Shown: positions 1-12,654 of the stretch, one piece after another
Layout of the letters: every line of letters begins with the position of its first letter
Numbering within the stretch: the first letter of the stretch is position 1
Assembly (NCBI GenBank): GCA_026122225.1
Contig: JANEZZ010002877.1
Location: 930,001-994,000, forward strand
Reading direction: 5' to 3'
From: Heloderma charlesbogerti
Taxonomy: Eukaryota > Chordata > Lepidosauria > Squamata > Helodermatidae
Length of the DNA: 64,000 nt
The notes under the pieces: model-generated
What the model was told of the DNA's origin: nothing
The model's database searches: none
Seen by the model: the letters and a program-made list of their open reading frames with translations, nothing else
Translations under genes and position numbers: made by a program

Positions 1-246
1 GAAGATGCTTCTGTGGTCATGTGGCCAGCATGACTGAACACCGAGGTGCACAGAACGCTGTTACCTTTCCCGCCGAGGCGGTACCTATTTATCTACTTGC
101 AATTTCTTGCTTTCGAACTGCTAGGTTGGCAGAAGCTAGGACTGAAGACGGGAGCTCACTCCATCACGCAGCACTCGGGTCTTGAACTGCTGACCTGCCG
201 CCCTTCCAGTCTGCAGTTCAGCGTCTTAACCACTAAGCCACCGTGG
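1..246 (-). repeat. tRNA-derived SINE, truncated by window edge
   Basis: Read on the minus strand from 246 this begins with a polymerase III promoter-like head: an A-box-like TGGCTTAGTGG followed about 45 bases on by a B-box-like region around 165-185. A long non-tRNA body follows and runs off the window at base 1. The body holds the wording around CAAGTAGATAAATAGGTACC and CATGCTGGCCACATGACC, which I know from a SINE common in reptile genomes. The short reading frame on the plus strand is an accident of the SINE. Family name uncertain. Confidence 0.75.
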
Positions 247-3200
247 TCTTATACTCCAGTATAGCTGGTTTCAAATGGAATAGATTAACTGGTATGCAGT
301 CTGCAACCTAAACCTGTCAGTCTGGATAATAATTCCGTTAACACATCCATAGAAGTCTTTCATCGGTTCTGATTACCATGATTCATTATCAGGGTAAGGA
401 GCAATAAACAAGTACCGCTTGAATTCCAATGTAAAATCAGTTAAAATTCTGAAATGCACAGTATACTCTACTGTTATAGAAGCAGAACACTATCAAAATG
501 GAATCCGAGACTCCTGACATTTGGTTTTTCAGTGTGAAATGTTTCGGGCAGGTATGATGCATCCACTTCATGCTCTCTAGATTGCTACAAAAGTTACAAA
601 ACTCCCTTTTGCAGCAAGGAAGAACAATGACAAAAGGGAAAGAGTCGAGTTACTGGCTGAGGTAACTGAGCTGTGAATCCTGGCACTTTAAGAAGGAAAG
701 ATGTTAATTCAAATGCAGGAAAGCAAAAGAAAAAAATCAATTTCGTATGAATGTGATGGTAATTTTATCAATAATACAGTTGCATACAGACCCCTTTACA
801 ATTATGTCTACTGATTTAACATAACAAATAATCATTTCATGGGTTTACTTTACATTCATACTTTACAGGCATCATGTACTGCTTTAAAAAATATGTTTGC
901 TTTAATTGAACACAACAGAATCTTTGACAGACCCCAGAAATAATTTTGGGTGCCAGAACTCAGTCCCATAACGAGTGTAGTTATGTAAATGCACCAGCAT
1001 CTTCTGTTAATGGACAGTAGCCCAATGCTTTCAGACAAAATAGTATGGAATCTACCATTTGATGTAAAATAAAATGAATGTATCTTTCAAGCTAGGGTAC
1101 TGTGGAAGAGTCACTCTCATGGATAAAGAAACAGAAGCCACTAAATTCAGTGCTTCATTTCAACCATGATTCATTGGCAGCAAGTACCCTGTTTCATTAA
1201 CGCCAGTATTGGAGCCTGGAACCAGAATCTTACCCAGTTCATTAGCTAGGACTGGTTTTTGACATATGTGAAGGATGCATGGAAAGGACAGTGCCATGCC
1301 ACTCTACATACATCTACAAGAGTCTATTTCTCTCAGTCTCACTCGCAAGAAGCTGTAAGTAATTCCCACACATGTGAAAGTACAAGGCAGGATGTAAACA
1401 CTTCCATACTTCAGTCTGCATTTCCTCCTATAGTAATCTCTACTTATTAACCCACATCAACCAGATAAGTGTCTTTCAAGCAGGGGAAAAGAGTCAACCA
1501 AGTGTAAAACTGGGTCACAAAATGCAAGAGAAACTCAACTACCCATTTCCTCATGATGACAATGATGATGAAAATGAAAACTAAGAAACAGCATATTTCT
1601 CTCCCTCTCCGATATTGAACAGGAGTTTCAATACAATTTTCAGCAGTGGAAAACACTCTGAAGATTATCGTTCAGTAAGCAATTCATACACTCCACTAAT
1701 ACCCTATCAAATGTGTGCAAAAAACAGATGTGTACTTCAATACATTATTGGCAATCTACAAGTGATTCATTTCCAAGAGTTATTATGTGTTACATTACAG
1801 GTACTGGAGGTATTTGGCAACACAAATTGCTGAGCATCAACAGTCAACCAATTGGCATTAATTTTCAATTGACTTTTCATGTTCAATTTCAGCTGGCAAA
1901 CCGAAAGCAATGAGAATATACATGGGTTGCTTTCTTCAAAGCTTACAATAAATAACTCTAGAGAGATGTAAATTATCAAAATGGCATTACATATCAGCTT
2001 GTAATGAATTTTAAATGTGAAATGTTGCTGTAAACATGGAATTCTGTTTTGACATTTCTATTTGAGCAATCATATGCATTTTGATAATCACAGTACTGAG
2101 TAATACTTAATTTGTTCAGTGCTATAAAGACAGCCTGGAAGCATTAATATACAGCCTATTTCCCACAAATCATGTATGTCTGATAAATTATTTCCTTTCT
2201 GAATGCAATATACATACACAACTCTTAATGCTTTATACGTAAATCATATTTCAGTGGGATCTATGATGCAGAAATAACAAGAGAAAACTACTCTCCCATT
2301 GGAAAATAGTTGTGTGTTCTGCTGGGAGAAATGAGACCTGGACCTCCCCAAAAGAGTTTTAGGACATTATATGACTACATTTCATGGAGCAAGGTTAATT
2401 TATATGGAACATTTTATTCTTCCAAACTATTCCTTTTTGGTTACTTATTCTTATAAACACCATCCCCTGTAGTGAAATCAATATGCAACTATCAGAGATG
2501 CATCTTGATTTCAATATTATAGCAAATAATGGAAATATTGCAAGGACATGTTAACTCTTGGAAACTCAGAATGGTACTTCGTGCAGTCTTGTACTCTACT
2601 GTGCCACCTCAGAATGTGCATAGCGAGGAACTTGTTTATGTGAAATGTCCTTGCTTGTGGAAACTTAACACAACAACGAGGACGGATTTAATTTTCAAAC
2701 CAACTCAATTTAAATTTCAAACCAACAGTTCCAGGTTTGAACTTATGTGCAAGTGCAAATTATATTATATGCCTGCATTCTTTAAGGCAAGAATAGTTGG
2801 GGGAGCAAATGGATTCTCTTTCTGTGTCTTGTACTCACAAATGCCCTATTCATAACCCCCAGATGCCAAACAATTCTGGGGAAAGCTATATATTATATTT
2901 ACATTTGCAGCCACGTCGTTACCCTTATTGCTCATGGCATGTAATATTCCCTTTTTCCCATTCATCTCAGAATTGGCCAACACTCTACAGAACTCTGGTT
3001 TTTGTATCGACAATTATCTTGGCTTGTATCACACCCTGTTGAACATTATTTAATACAGAACAATTATTTTCTTTCAAGGATGCATTGATCATCTCTGTAA
3101 TCCAAGTTTCCAGCCCAGCCCTGGCTGATTTCCATATCCAAGAAAGACCAGAAACTAAAGTACAAATAGTAGAACTCATCCTTTCAAGTAGTTTGTCCAC

Positions 3201-3771
3201 ATCCTCGGGTGAAAAGTATCCATAATGAAATGACTATATGATGGTGCCCTACCTGCATCCATCTCTGTCTCAGTCAAAACTATGACAACTAAGTTGGCAT
3301 GGATGCAAATGATTTTACCCATGAAGTGAGCTGCAACTTACTTACAGCGAGCCTCAGGGTTCCAGCTCTTGTACCCCAGAGCCTACACAAAGGAGGCCTT
3401 TTGACACTCAAAATGACATTATGTAGATGCAATGGTGGTGAAGTAAGATTTCATTACTGCCACAAAGTATCCTGAAGATGGGCTTGCCCCTGCGTTGGAT
3501 CATATTTGTAGTCTAGTCATTGACCTAATTGTTTCATTGCCCTCCCTTCCTCAGAATACCAAACAGCTGACATGGCTCAACGATTGTATCAATGGATGTA
3601 TGGATGGCTTGAGTCATTCCCTCATTCCAAGCAGCCTCAGCAGGAGAGGTGGCTAAACCTGCAGGAAAACCCCCTCAAGACTTCAGAAAGCCTTCTGGAT
3701 TCATCAGTCTCCAGGAGCAGACCATCAAAACTAGTTCTCCATCTGTGTGAAGGTTACAAGTAGCCTGAAGG
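247..3771. other. AT-rich DNA, nothing recognised
   Basis: No repeat family, exon or RNA gene could be recognised here. The base composition is AT-rich and short open frames occur at the density expected by chance. Old decayed repeats may be present but are below what can be seen by eye. Confidence 0.5.
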
Positions 3772-4465
3772 TCAAATTTCATCTCCATGTGATAACAGAG
3801 TTATTACTGACTCCTCTACCCAGAAATAATTTCCCACTATTCCAAGACAGAAAATCAAGTCCAAAGTGTGTCCTGCCACAGGTATTGTCAAGGAAGCCAG
3901 GAAACCTTGAGCTGTTCCCACTGAAATGACCAGTGTTAGGGTCAATACCACCACCTCTATCAGCTCAGGCAGAAAGACTGTTAAGCAGTGGGGTGGATCC
4001 AACAGAATCACTACCCTTTCTTGGGTTCCCAACACTAGGTAGAGACACTCAGAACCAGCAGACAGACTGTTGGGTGAGAGCAAGGTGATTTAGACATCTT
4101 TGCGCTATTTCTCCTTCCACCCACTGTCCAGTCTCAGTAACTCTCGTGGAATTTATTTCTGTTGAGTCTGCCAGTGTTTTAATAATGCTGGGTGATCCAA
4201 TGGTATTTTCATATTTAATTTGATTTCTGGAAGAACATGCCAACCAGTTTTGTGTTAGTGACACCTGGCTGGGTGATGGGGAGTGTGAACCTCTCCCAAA
4301 TGTGTCCGCCAGGTTATCAAGTACAGCACCAAGCATGACTTGAGGGGCTGGTGAGGGGGTGTCTATAAGGATTCCATCCAACACTATCACCCCCACCATT
4401 GTAACACTCTTCCCCGCACTACTCCAAGTGCCCACACTTACTCCTGAATCCCTAACCCCTCCCAA
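3772..4465 (-). pseudogene. Degenerate LINE endonuclease remnant (L2/Rex-like)
   Basis: The minus strand carries a reading frame with the phrase AGHTLDLIF near 3,850-3,880. It resembles the GHTLDLVF-type motif near the C-terminal end of the apurinic-like endonuclease of L2 and Rex-type LINEs. Upstream in a second frame (4,465 to 4,083) lies a phrase IDTPSPAP that could come from the same domain. The frame is broken and no reverse transcriptase follows. What is seen is one short diagnostic motif; the assignment to a LINE is inference. It could be another retroelement or chance. Confidence 0.35.
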
Positions 4466-5459
4466 ACAAATAGCGATCTGCAGTGGGATAACATTAAAGA
4501 AATGTTTACAAAGTAAAAATATATACTTTTAAATAGTCTAGTAGCACACAACTGTCACGGACCAGCATACTGAACCATCATCTCCAGAAGATTACAACCC
4601 CTTGTCCTCAGATGAGGCTCCAGATTCAATAGGAGAAAACCTAGCCATGGAAAGACACTGCAAGGCTTTCAACACCCCAGAACCCATTTTACCAGAAGAA
4701 CTCCAGGGGCTCCTCTGCCCCCACATTACTGTCCTCAGACTCTGAGGACTCAGGTCATGAAGGTACTTGCATTCCACAGGCACTCCCACATTGTCGCAGT
4801 CTGAGGTTGCTGAGACAGACCAGGTCCCTTTACGGATCAAAGTCTCAGTCAATGTAGAGCTGGAGGTAACTGACCTAATAGGCTGGTAAGTACCTATTTC
4901 AGCTTCAGTTTTGTTCAGATCTTTGTTGGACCAATGTATAGACACTCTTATCTGGCTTCTGGAGCTTTCTCTAGTGCTGATATCTTTCTGCCTTGTTTCT
5001 TGAGAAACTTGACCCCTGCTCATGATCTGATTCCTAGCAGAACCTTGCAACCAAGCTACACCGCAAAGCGCCATCAGACCCCTGAAATGGTACGGCAACT
5101 TCTCACCCATTACACTGGAGATTCCCATTCTAATAATAATTTAAAAAATAACCATCCCATCTCACCAGACGTTTTCCTTCACAATACCTAATCCTTGCTC
5201 TTCTCTAAAGGGATGACCCTCCTTCAGCAGTGATCCGCAGATGGCAACCCGCCACTAGGTAGACTTCCAGATGAGCCCCATATCCCAGGAAATAGTCATG
5301 ACTCAACAAACAAGGTTAGTCTTTCCTGAGCAGGGAACATCCTCCAGGCCTTAGTGTTCTTGGCCACAGGTGTGCTACCCCCTCCCCCCGGCACCAATAT
5401 TTGCACCCTGGAGGAGGCTACATGGCTGAACCTCCAGCTAGGAGCAGATATTACTACTG
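4466..5459. other. Non-coding, unclassified
   Basis: An open frame of 178 codons on the minus strand (4,592-5,128) has no recognisable domain and low-complexity Ser/Thr-rich composition. I regard it as a chance frame or decayed repeat. Nothing else was recognised. Confidence 0.4.
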
Positions 5460-5600
5460 TACTATTTATTTATTTATTCATTCATTCATTCATTCAGTGC
5501 CATCAATATACATGGCACTGTACAGAATAAAACAGCAAATCCCTGCCACAGAAGCATACATTCTAATAAAGTCACATAATAAAACAAAGGAAGGGAAGGG
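5460..5600 (-). repeat. Interspersed repeat fragment with ATTT/ATTC tail
   Basis: A tetranucleotide-rich run, TTATTTATTCATTCATTC, is followed by a body around 5,498-5,525 with the wording GCCATCAATATACATGGCAC. A close relative occurs at 20,266-20,345. The A/T-rich tail preceding the body suggests the antisense orientation of a LINE or SINE 3' end. Class not resolved. Confidence 0.5.
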
Positions 5601-7713
5601 AGTGTATCAAACTCCCTACATGCATTTAAAAAATGGAAGTATCTGTCTTTTACAAATCAAGCCACTTTCACTCTGTCCAAGCAAAATGTACCTTAAATAA
5701 TTCAGTGATCTTAGCAGCAGAAACCTGAATGTAAACCTCAAACAAGGTTCTTCTTTCAGACACATCCAAGATCAGCCTGTTTGTTTCCGGCTCTACTTGC
5801 TCCATAGACTTGTCTAGATCTCTGTTCCAGCAATTCTCTTGTTCTGCTTCAGCGCTTTTTGTTTTAAAAAATTTACCTCAACGGGACTGAACTCTCTGAT
5901 TTAACAAAAAACAACTCCTGCTGGATTATCAAGGGCTCATCTGGTCTTGCCTCCTATATCCTACAATGGCCATACAGGCATGAAGCTAGTAGGCTGTAGC
6001 CCTTTCCCTCTGCTGCTCCTCCAGCAATGGTTAACAGAGTCATGCTCTCTCTGAGCATGAAGGTGTCATATAGCCATCATGACTAGTAGCCACTGATCCT
6101 CCCTCCATGGATTTGTTTAACCCCCTTTAAAACTGACTAAACCAGTAGCCATCACCATTTTTGCCTATGACTATTGTAACCTTTTAAGGGCTGTTGCAGG
6201 TATTATTTTTCAGGGCTTACTTGAAAAGGAGAGCATTTTGGTTTGGATTCTAGTCTGATTTCTCTATTCTGGGACTGTATACTTGCCTACTGGCTCCTCC
6301 ACCTTGTTAGGAAATGCAGAAGCTAGTGGGCTATAGACACTGCACACTGAAACCTGGAGGCCTCTGGCATTATCATTCTCAGTTATATCATTCCAACTTT
6401 AAAGCCATATCCCATGCCTCCCCAAACCCATGGCACTGCTTCCCAGAGAGCTATCAGCTTGAGCATCATGTGCAGAAGGCCAAAGGGAGAGAAGAGAAAG
6501 CCCAGCATTGCCTTGGAGAAGGGATACTTAAAAAAATAAATCTGAAAACTCACTATGAATGCAAATCCTTCTGTCTCCTTTTACGTCCTCAAAGAGGTCA
6601 GCATATAGTTCTTCCCGAAGGTTACAGCATAAATGGACAGATGTACCAACATCCACAAATATAACATGTTAATATGCAAAAGAACTTTGTCCTCTATTGC
6701 AAGAAGCAATTTCGAAACTGAGATCTGGACTTTATATATGCTAACTGTCTCAGGAAGAAAGACAATATCTTTTAACTATCAACATGAGGGAAGGTGCCTC
6801 CTTATCTCCTGCCAATAACAAAGAGATATTGTTTGGCTGTTTGATGGAGCTCATGTCAGCATCATTATTCTGGGACTCTGCCTGACTGTGATAACCACCA
6901 ACAAGGAGATTGAGAGGTCATATAACATAACAAAATCTCTATTTGACAAATATTGACTAACTTCAAGGCATATAATTTAGTTTGAAATAACCTTCCAGAT
7001 CTTTCACTTTATTCACTTTATGGACAAACACTTACTAGAATCATTCTCCACTCATTGAAGAGCAGTCTCTCACATAAATGAGGAAATTAATGACAACTCA
7101 AGCAGCATCTGTCAATTACTGTGAAAATTAATTATTCCATTAATAACTGCATTGATTAAATCTTACTTTAAAAGCATGTCAGACAGTGTGACTCATTAAT
7201 TTCACTTGAGATCCTAGTCATGTGTACCAATTGATTTTTCCCTTATGGGCCATGCTTTCTGCTATACTCAATTCACTTCATTTCTCTGTTTCAAATAGAG
7301 TGATACTTTGAAAACTTGTATTGAAATACTTCTCTCTGAAAATGTAAGATGCATTTAAGACTAGATATTAAGAGATGGAAAGAACTAAATATTCTACCCA
7401 GCTTAACTCGTGATCATATTTTTTAATAAACTATTTTATCTCATTGTTTCTTCTGATAAAGCAACTTAGTTTTTAATTAAAATGAGACCATATTAGAACT
7501 GTAGGGCACTAGATTTGTTCCAGTTTTAACATTACCTTTTAAAAAAAGATTTGAATTAAAGTTGAATTTAAATTACTCCCCCTACCCCCCCAAAGTGAGA
7601 AGGAATCAGGAGTGCCTGTCTTCAGGAAAGATTCTGGAAGCAGCAATGTGAAATGCTCAACTTCTAACCTGAATGAGAAATTGGATGTACAAAGAGCTAG
7701 GAAAAGAGATCAT
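5601..7713. other. Nothing recognised
   Basis: No repeat, exon or RNA gene recognised. AT-rich with scattered short frames. Confidence 0.5.
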
Positions 7714-7933
7714 CAGGGGAGGCTGGTGGATCTGAGTTTGGTGGGGTGGAGATTCCATTCTGGGTTTTAGTCACAACCAGCCAGAAGTCTAAAGGAGCTA
7801 TCCAAGGTTCTGGACCCATTTTGGGGACAGGATCCAGCACTTTGGATAGCTCCTTTAGGCTTCTGGCTGGTTGTAACTAAAACCCAGAATAGAGTCTCTG
7901 CCCCACAGAAATCGGATCCACCAGCCTCCCCTG
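7714..7933. mobile_element. Palindromic hAT-like MITE
   Basis: The element is an imperfect inverted repeat over nearly its whole 220 bp. It begins CAGGGGAGGCTGGTGG and ends with the complement. The arms read into each other with about 90% agreement and meet near 7,820. Flanking bases GAGATCAT (7,706-7,713) and AGGATCAT (7,934-7,941) agree at 6 of 8 positions, fitting a worn 8-bp target-site duplication. Eight-base duplications and CAGGG-type ends are typical of the hAT superfamily. No transposase is encoded, so it is non-autonomous. Confidence 0.65.
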
Positions 7934-8187
7934 AGGATCATGGGCCAGAGGGGTGGTGTACTGAGCCACAAGACTGAGCCAATGCTGGGGACTGTGCATG
8001 GAACTTCTGGCCAGACGCTCAATAGGTGAATCAGCTTGGTGACATGGTGAAGAGGAGGATGCAGGAAATGACTTTCCCTACCTAGTACCAGAGCCCAGTT
8101 CCCAGCTGTCTCATCAATGGTGCCATGCTGATGCTGCAGCATGGTCATATACACATATTAGCAACCTAACCCATGTAGTCCTACGTA

Positions 8188-8362
8188 GGAATGCAGGAAG
8201 CTGCCGGAGCCTGCCATTAGTGCATCTAGCTCACTACACTGACTGGCAGCAGCTCTCCTGGGTCTCAGACAGGATAATTGCCCTGCCCTACCTGGAGATG
8301 CCAGGGATTGAACCTGGGACCTTCTCCTTGCAATGCATGTGCACCAGCACTGAGCTATCATA
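8188..8362 (-). repeat. tRNA-derived SINE with CR1-like tail
   Basis: On the minus strand from 8,362 the sequence opens with an A-box-like GATAGCTCAGTGCTGG. A B-box GGTTCAATCCC follows about 40 bases later. The body includes GGAGAGCTGCTGCCAGTCAG, and the end reads like the GGCAGCTTCCT tail of reptile SINEs. A second copy lies on the plus strand at 23,311-23,480. It is a transposed tRNA-like sequence, not a working tRNA gene. Confidence 0.75.
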
Positions 8363-9002
8363 GTCAGCTTGCATACAACTAGGACTGTTTTTTGACCTTG
8401 TCTTATCATGCCTGCCTCTTGAATACTTGCAGGTGAAATGGTTTCCTATTAAACTTATTAAGGCAGGTGAAAGAACCTGCTCATTCTCTTCTTGAGGACA
8501 AAGGATGAAAACACTGCTATGGTTTATAGCACAGGTTCACAACTTGTGGCCCTCAGCCACTATCCAGGCAGCCTGCTGGAGCCCCAGGAAGTCCCACCCA
8601 CTTTTCTCCTCAGTTTAGTTGATCAGCCAGCAGGTGGGCGTCAAGGAAAAGACTGCTGTTCGAACCCTGCTGCTATTAACATTGGGACAGTAATCTGTTA
8701 AGAAGCAAAACACAGCATAGCTCTGCAACGCTTTCTGATTGGTAGCACTAGGCATCCTCTGTCTGGAAGCACCATAAGTACATGTCCCACACTCATACAT
8801 GTAATGATGTATCAAAAGGCACTTTTTAAAAAAGAAAAGAAACAGCAGCACTGAAAGGCAGGAAGTTTGAGCAGGGAAGTGCTGGTGGAATGGTGCCTAA
8901 TCCTTTCCCCATCTGCCATTTCCCATTCTAAATGGTCCCTCCACCCCTGTTCCATTTAAATCATTGGAAATCTGAAATCATTCAGCCATTTAAAGGCTAC
9001 AC

Positions 9003-9302
9003 CAGGCGTAGGCAACCTTTGTGGTCACATTTGGGAATTTGAGAAACTGACCTGGGCATGAGCACAAAATGGCTGCCATGGGAGGCGTGGCAAAGAATGA
9101 GTGACCTGCCCAAAAGACTGAATACAAGGCAGAGGTGGGGTCTCAACTCCAACACACTGAACAGCTCCTTTGAACTCACGGATTTCACCACCAGGAGAAA
9201 CCTCTTTCACAGCAATCCCAGCTACCAATAAGAAAATGGCAGGCTCCAGGAAAGATGTCTGGGGGCACATTGGTGCCCATGGCATGATGTTGCCTGCCCC
9301 TG
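9003..9302. mobile_element. hAT-like MITE with 8-bp target duplication
   Basis: A 300-bp element with terminal inverted repeats: CAGGCGTAGGCAACCT at the left and the complement of CAGGGGCAGGCAACAT at the right. The flanks GGCTACAC (8,995-9,002) and GGCTACAT (9,303-9,310) match at 7 of 8 positions. The termini and duplication length fit the hAT superfamily (Charlie-like group). It encodes no transposase. The short minus-strand frames inside it are not genes. Confidence 0.75.
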
Positions 9303-9498
9303 GGCTACATTAATTCTTATGATGAACCCATGTGTAATCCAAATAATCATTCTTGTGGCTAAACCAGGGAAATGCTCATTTGGTCTAAATTCAGATCCTG
9401 AGAGCTCCAAATACATGTCAAAATGATAACGAATTAGGCTTATGTCTGCATTCTTAGGTTATACAATATAAGGCTTTTGTTTTTTAAGTATGAATGTG

Positions 9499-9499
<1 letters not shown>

Positions 9500-9543
<44 letters not shown>
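9500..9543. repeat. (AT)n microsatellite
   Basis: About 21 uninterrupted AT units, flanked by A-rich DNA. The Tyr-Ile repeat in the overlapping minus-strand frame is a translation of this tract. Confidence 0.97.
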
Positions 9544-9546
<3 letters not shown>

Positions 9547-10789
9547 AAAAAATAAATGAGCCTTTTCACATTTTTTAAAAGATGCTATGAAATGTGGTGT
9601 TTGGTGAGAACTGTGTTCCCTACAATGCAATTTACATAAGTGATGCATAAGCATTATTATAAATACCGCCAGGAACATCAGGTAAGAAGGCACACAGCGT
9701 TCGTCTTTGCCACAATTAGGTTTGCTTTGAAAACACACCAGGATGAAAAACCTACACCATTTCACCAAAATGCCTCTACTGGGATTTGTGACATGTACTT
9801 TGGTGAATCTTTGTGAAGCTAAGCTATCATTTTTGCTTTTGTGTTATGAGCAGCCCAGTGCAGATATTCCAGAAAAACACACTGCAATAAATGTGTGTGT
9901 GTTCTCTTTAAGCTGGACATGTATTTTATTTACTTCCCCCACTGAATTTTCCAATGTTTTTAATAGAAATAAACAACTAGTTATTGTTCTTTTTAACGGA
10001 CAGAGCTCTAATGCACATGAGTTCTTTTTGTGATGGAAGGTTTGCTGAAGGAGAAAATGGGCAATCCATGTGACTGCTTTTTATCTCTATGTTGTTTTCT
10101 TGCCAGCATACCTCCATTTATGCTTATTTTCTAGCAGCCCTCAGTTCTGTCTTCAGAACAGATTGAAAAGTAATGGTGAGATCCAGCCACTAAATTAACA
10201 TCAGTGAACAAAATCATTTCAGAGTAATACATTATGTTTTCTATAATCTGGTTCTATAGTCTTGGTAAAATTCTCATTGTTTCTATTCAGCACAGGGCCT
10301 GGACTATAAAGTACGCAAACACACAGGTTATTCAAATTTTTCAGTCACAGAGCTCCCTTTAATACACACACAGACACTAGTGGTATGCTGTCACTGAAAC
10401 TGTTGGGGGAAATAAAATAACTGAACAAGATAAATCTAAACCCATTTTAGTAACTTGCATGAGATAATTGAAAGGAATCTATGTCTGAGATCAGCTGAAT
10501 CTGTTCAGCTCTTTTCTCCAGCCATTCCTTTGATCCTCTGCCTGGCATTAGACAAAGGAAAGGCAGATATGAAAAAGCTGTGTGTTAGCGGATGGTACAC
10601 CCTAGCGGGCAATTTAAACAAGATCAAGGTGTAACTGTAGTATTTAAGTCTTACTCTGCCATACACTTTCTCTTGGAAATTATTTTACTTCAACACAGTG
10701 TGTTTTCTGTTGAATAGCACTCACCTGATGTCAGTACTCATGTTTCTAAAATTTAAAATTCCCCAAACTCCAGAAAATGCCTTACCCCC
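9544..10789. other. Nothing recognised
   Basis: AT-rich DNA without a recognisable repeat, exon or RNA gene. Confidence 0.5.
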
Positions 10790-11640
10790 ATGTCCGGCTC
10801 ACCTGGGGGGGGGGTGTTGTGGGCGGGGGGGGGGGGAGAAGATGATTTGAACTGCCATTGGGCAGCCCTTCCGGCCATTTGGGGGGGGAGGGGCCGGAGG
10901 GAGCTTTTTTCATGTTCCTGCGCCCCTCTCCCCTCAGTCTCTTCTGGCACTGCTCCCTCCCACCCTCCCTTAAGCAGTGTGGGTGCCAACCAGTTGCCCT
11001 TTTCAGGGGCCAAGTAGGAATTTTGGGCTCACAGTCCAATTGGATGGGACTGCGTGTCTTTTTGCCTACTTCACATTGTTAATGGGATTGGATGTGTCCT
11101 ATAGGTAATTTCGGCTAATTATTCTTCAGCTTCGATCGCATTTATCTTGGTGGTTAGGACGGGCCAAGGAGAACGAGTTTAGGGATGGTGAGCATTCAGA
11201 GGCACCTTACAGTGACAGGCGACGCCCGAGGCCTCCCGCACAGGTTTTGAAGCTTGGCGGGGGGATAAGGGTTGTGTGGGAGACTGACTCACCTCACTCA
11301 CCCAGGAGCTGTGCGGCCCCAGGAGGGGGTGACATGGGAAGGTCTACCTCCCTATGAGGGGCAGACCAGAAGGGCAGCAATGCAGGCATGCCACCCCTCA
11401 GGCTGGGAATGTTGTCACCCAAAAGGCGCCAGCTAGCCCCTGGCACAGGCAGGGCCTGTCCTATGTCTCCCCTTTGCAGTTATTTCAATAAATGTGGCCC
11501 AATTTCGATCCAAGATTTGTTGTCAGTCTCTTCATTACACCTTCTCCACTTGCAACACCCTGTACTGTGGAACCTCTTTCCTCTAATCATGAATGTGTGG
11601 GGTTACTTCATGAGGAAAAATTCATGATGAGCTTGCTCAA
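10790..11640 (+). repeat. GC-rich interspersed retroelement-like sequence with poly(A) signal
   Basis: A sharp change to GC-rich sequence with long G runs (10,805-10,838 and 10,879-10,891). An AATAAA signal follows at about 11,488 inside CAATAAATGTGGCCC, then a pyrimidine-rich stretch ending near TTGCAACA. The arrangement resembles the 3' part of a retroelement, perhaps an LTR, but the TG start and a target-site duplication were not found. Class uncertain. The overlapping frames on both strands here follow from G/C runs and are not genes. Confidence 0.4.
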
Positions 11641-12650
11641 AATAATTTGCTTTTCATTATTTCACATTCTTGATGTTTAATGGCCTCGAGATGTGATTCC
11701 ATAGTCTATCACATATCTTTTCTTAAGGCAATATTGCCTGAATACTGTATGAACAGAAAAATCAGTAGATCAGTCTAAGTTTCTTTTATCACAACACCTA
11801 TAAAATGATGATTATCTGCTACATCTCAGTAGGAAGAGGCCAACTCCATGAACATTTCTATATATGATTGGTAGCACATTCCAGTTTCCCTATCAGAAAA
11901 ACACATGCTGTTGTGTATGCGTGTTTTTCTGGTAGAGAAACAAACCCAGTAGATAAGGATTTAATGATTAGTTCTGGTCTTTTAATCTCAGATCCCTGCC
12001 CTCTGGTAATGATTTGACATATACTATCATACAGTGGCAAAATACGTTGTCTTGTGTTTTATTTGTTATTTTCGAAAAGTGGTATTGAGCTCATGTATAA
12101 GTGCTACAATAACCATCACTTGACTGAAGCACTCCTTGTACCTCTGCATGCATTCTGTATAGCTGATGCTATATCAAGCATCAAGCAAAAAATCAAGTTT
12201 TACTTCAGCAAAAGCAGAACATTCTCTAAAACATATGCAACAATTGACAATATATGTTTTTGGTCTGCACTATGCTTATGAAATAGTTATTGCCAGATTC
12301 TAGAAAATGAGTACGAATATGTCACTATAGATTTCCAGCTTGGCTGAGCCTTGGTGATATGGTAATCTCTGACAATCCGCAAGATTGGCACAAGGGCACC
12401 CTGTAGAATTCTGCTGTCCCTGGGTAAAAAAAACACACAACCCAGCAATAATATTTTTCTGTGCTATGACAGGTGAGGCAGATTGTGTTGCAGGTAAGAA
12501 ATCCAGACGTGTAGCATTTTTCACAACATGTGAGCTTGACACAACAACATTCAATCTAGTTCTGACACACTTCTCTAGTAACCCGGAGAACAAACTAGTG
12601 GAGACGTTGATAAGTATGACAACTGGGGTATCAATGGGGAAACACTAGCA
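11641..12650. other. Nothing recognised
   Basis: No recognisable feature apart from chance frames. Confidence 0.5.
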
Positions 12651-12654
12651 GGAA

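Noticed and set aside
4592..5128. 178-codon minus-strand frame
   Set aside because: No domain, no start context or conserved motif; low-complexity Ser/Thr content suggests chance or a worn repeat.
8532..8700. hAT-like left end GGTTCACAACTTGTGGCCC
   Set aside because: Wording is typical of hAT MITE starts but no matching right end or duplication could be found, so it is not listed as an element.
10753..11082. Pro/Gly-rich frames on both strands
   Set aside because: Direct consequence of the poly-G and poly-C runs; frames on both strands overlap.
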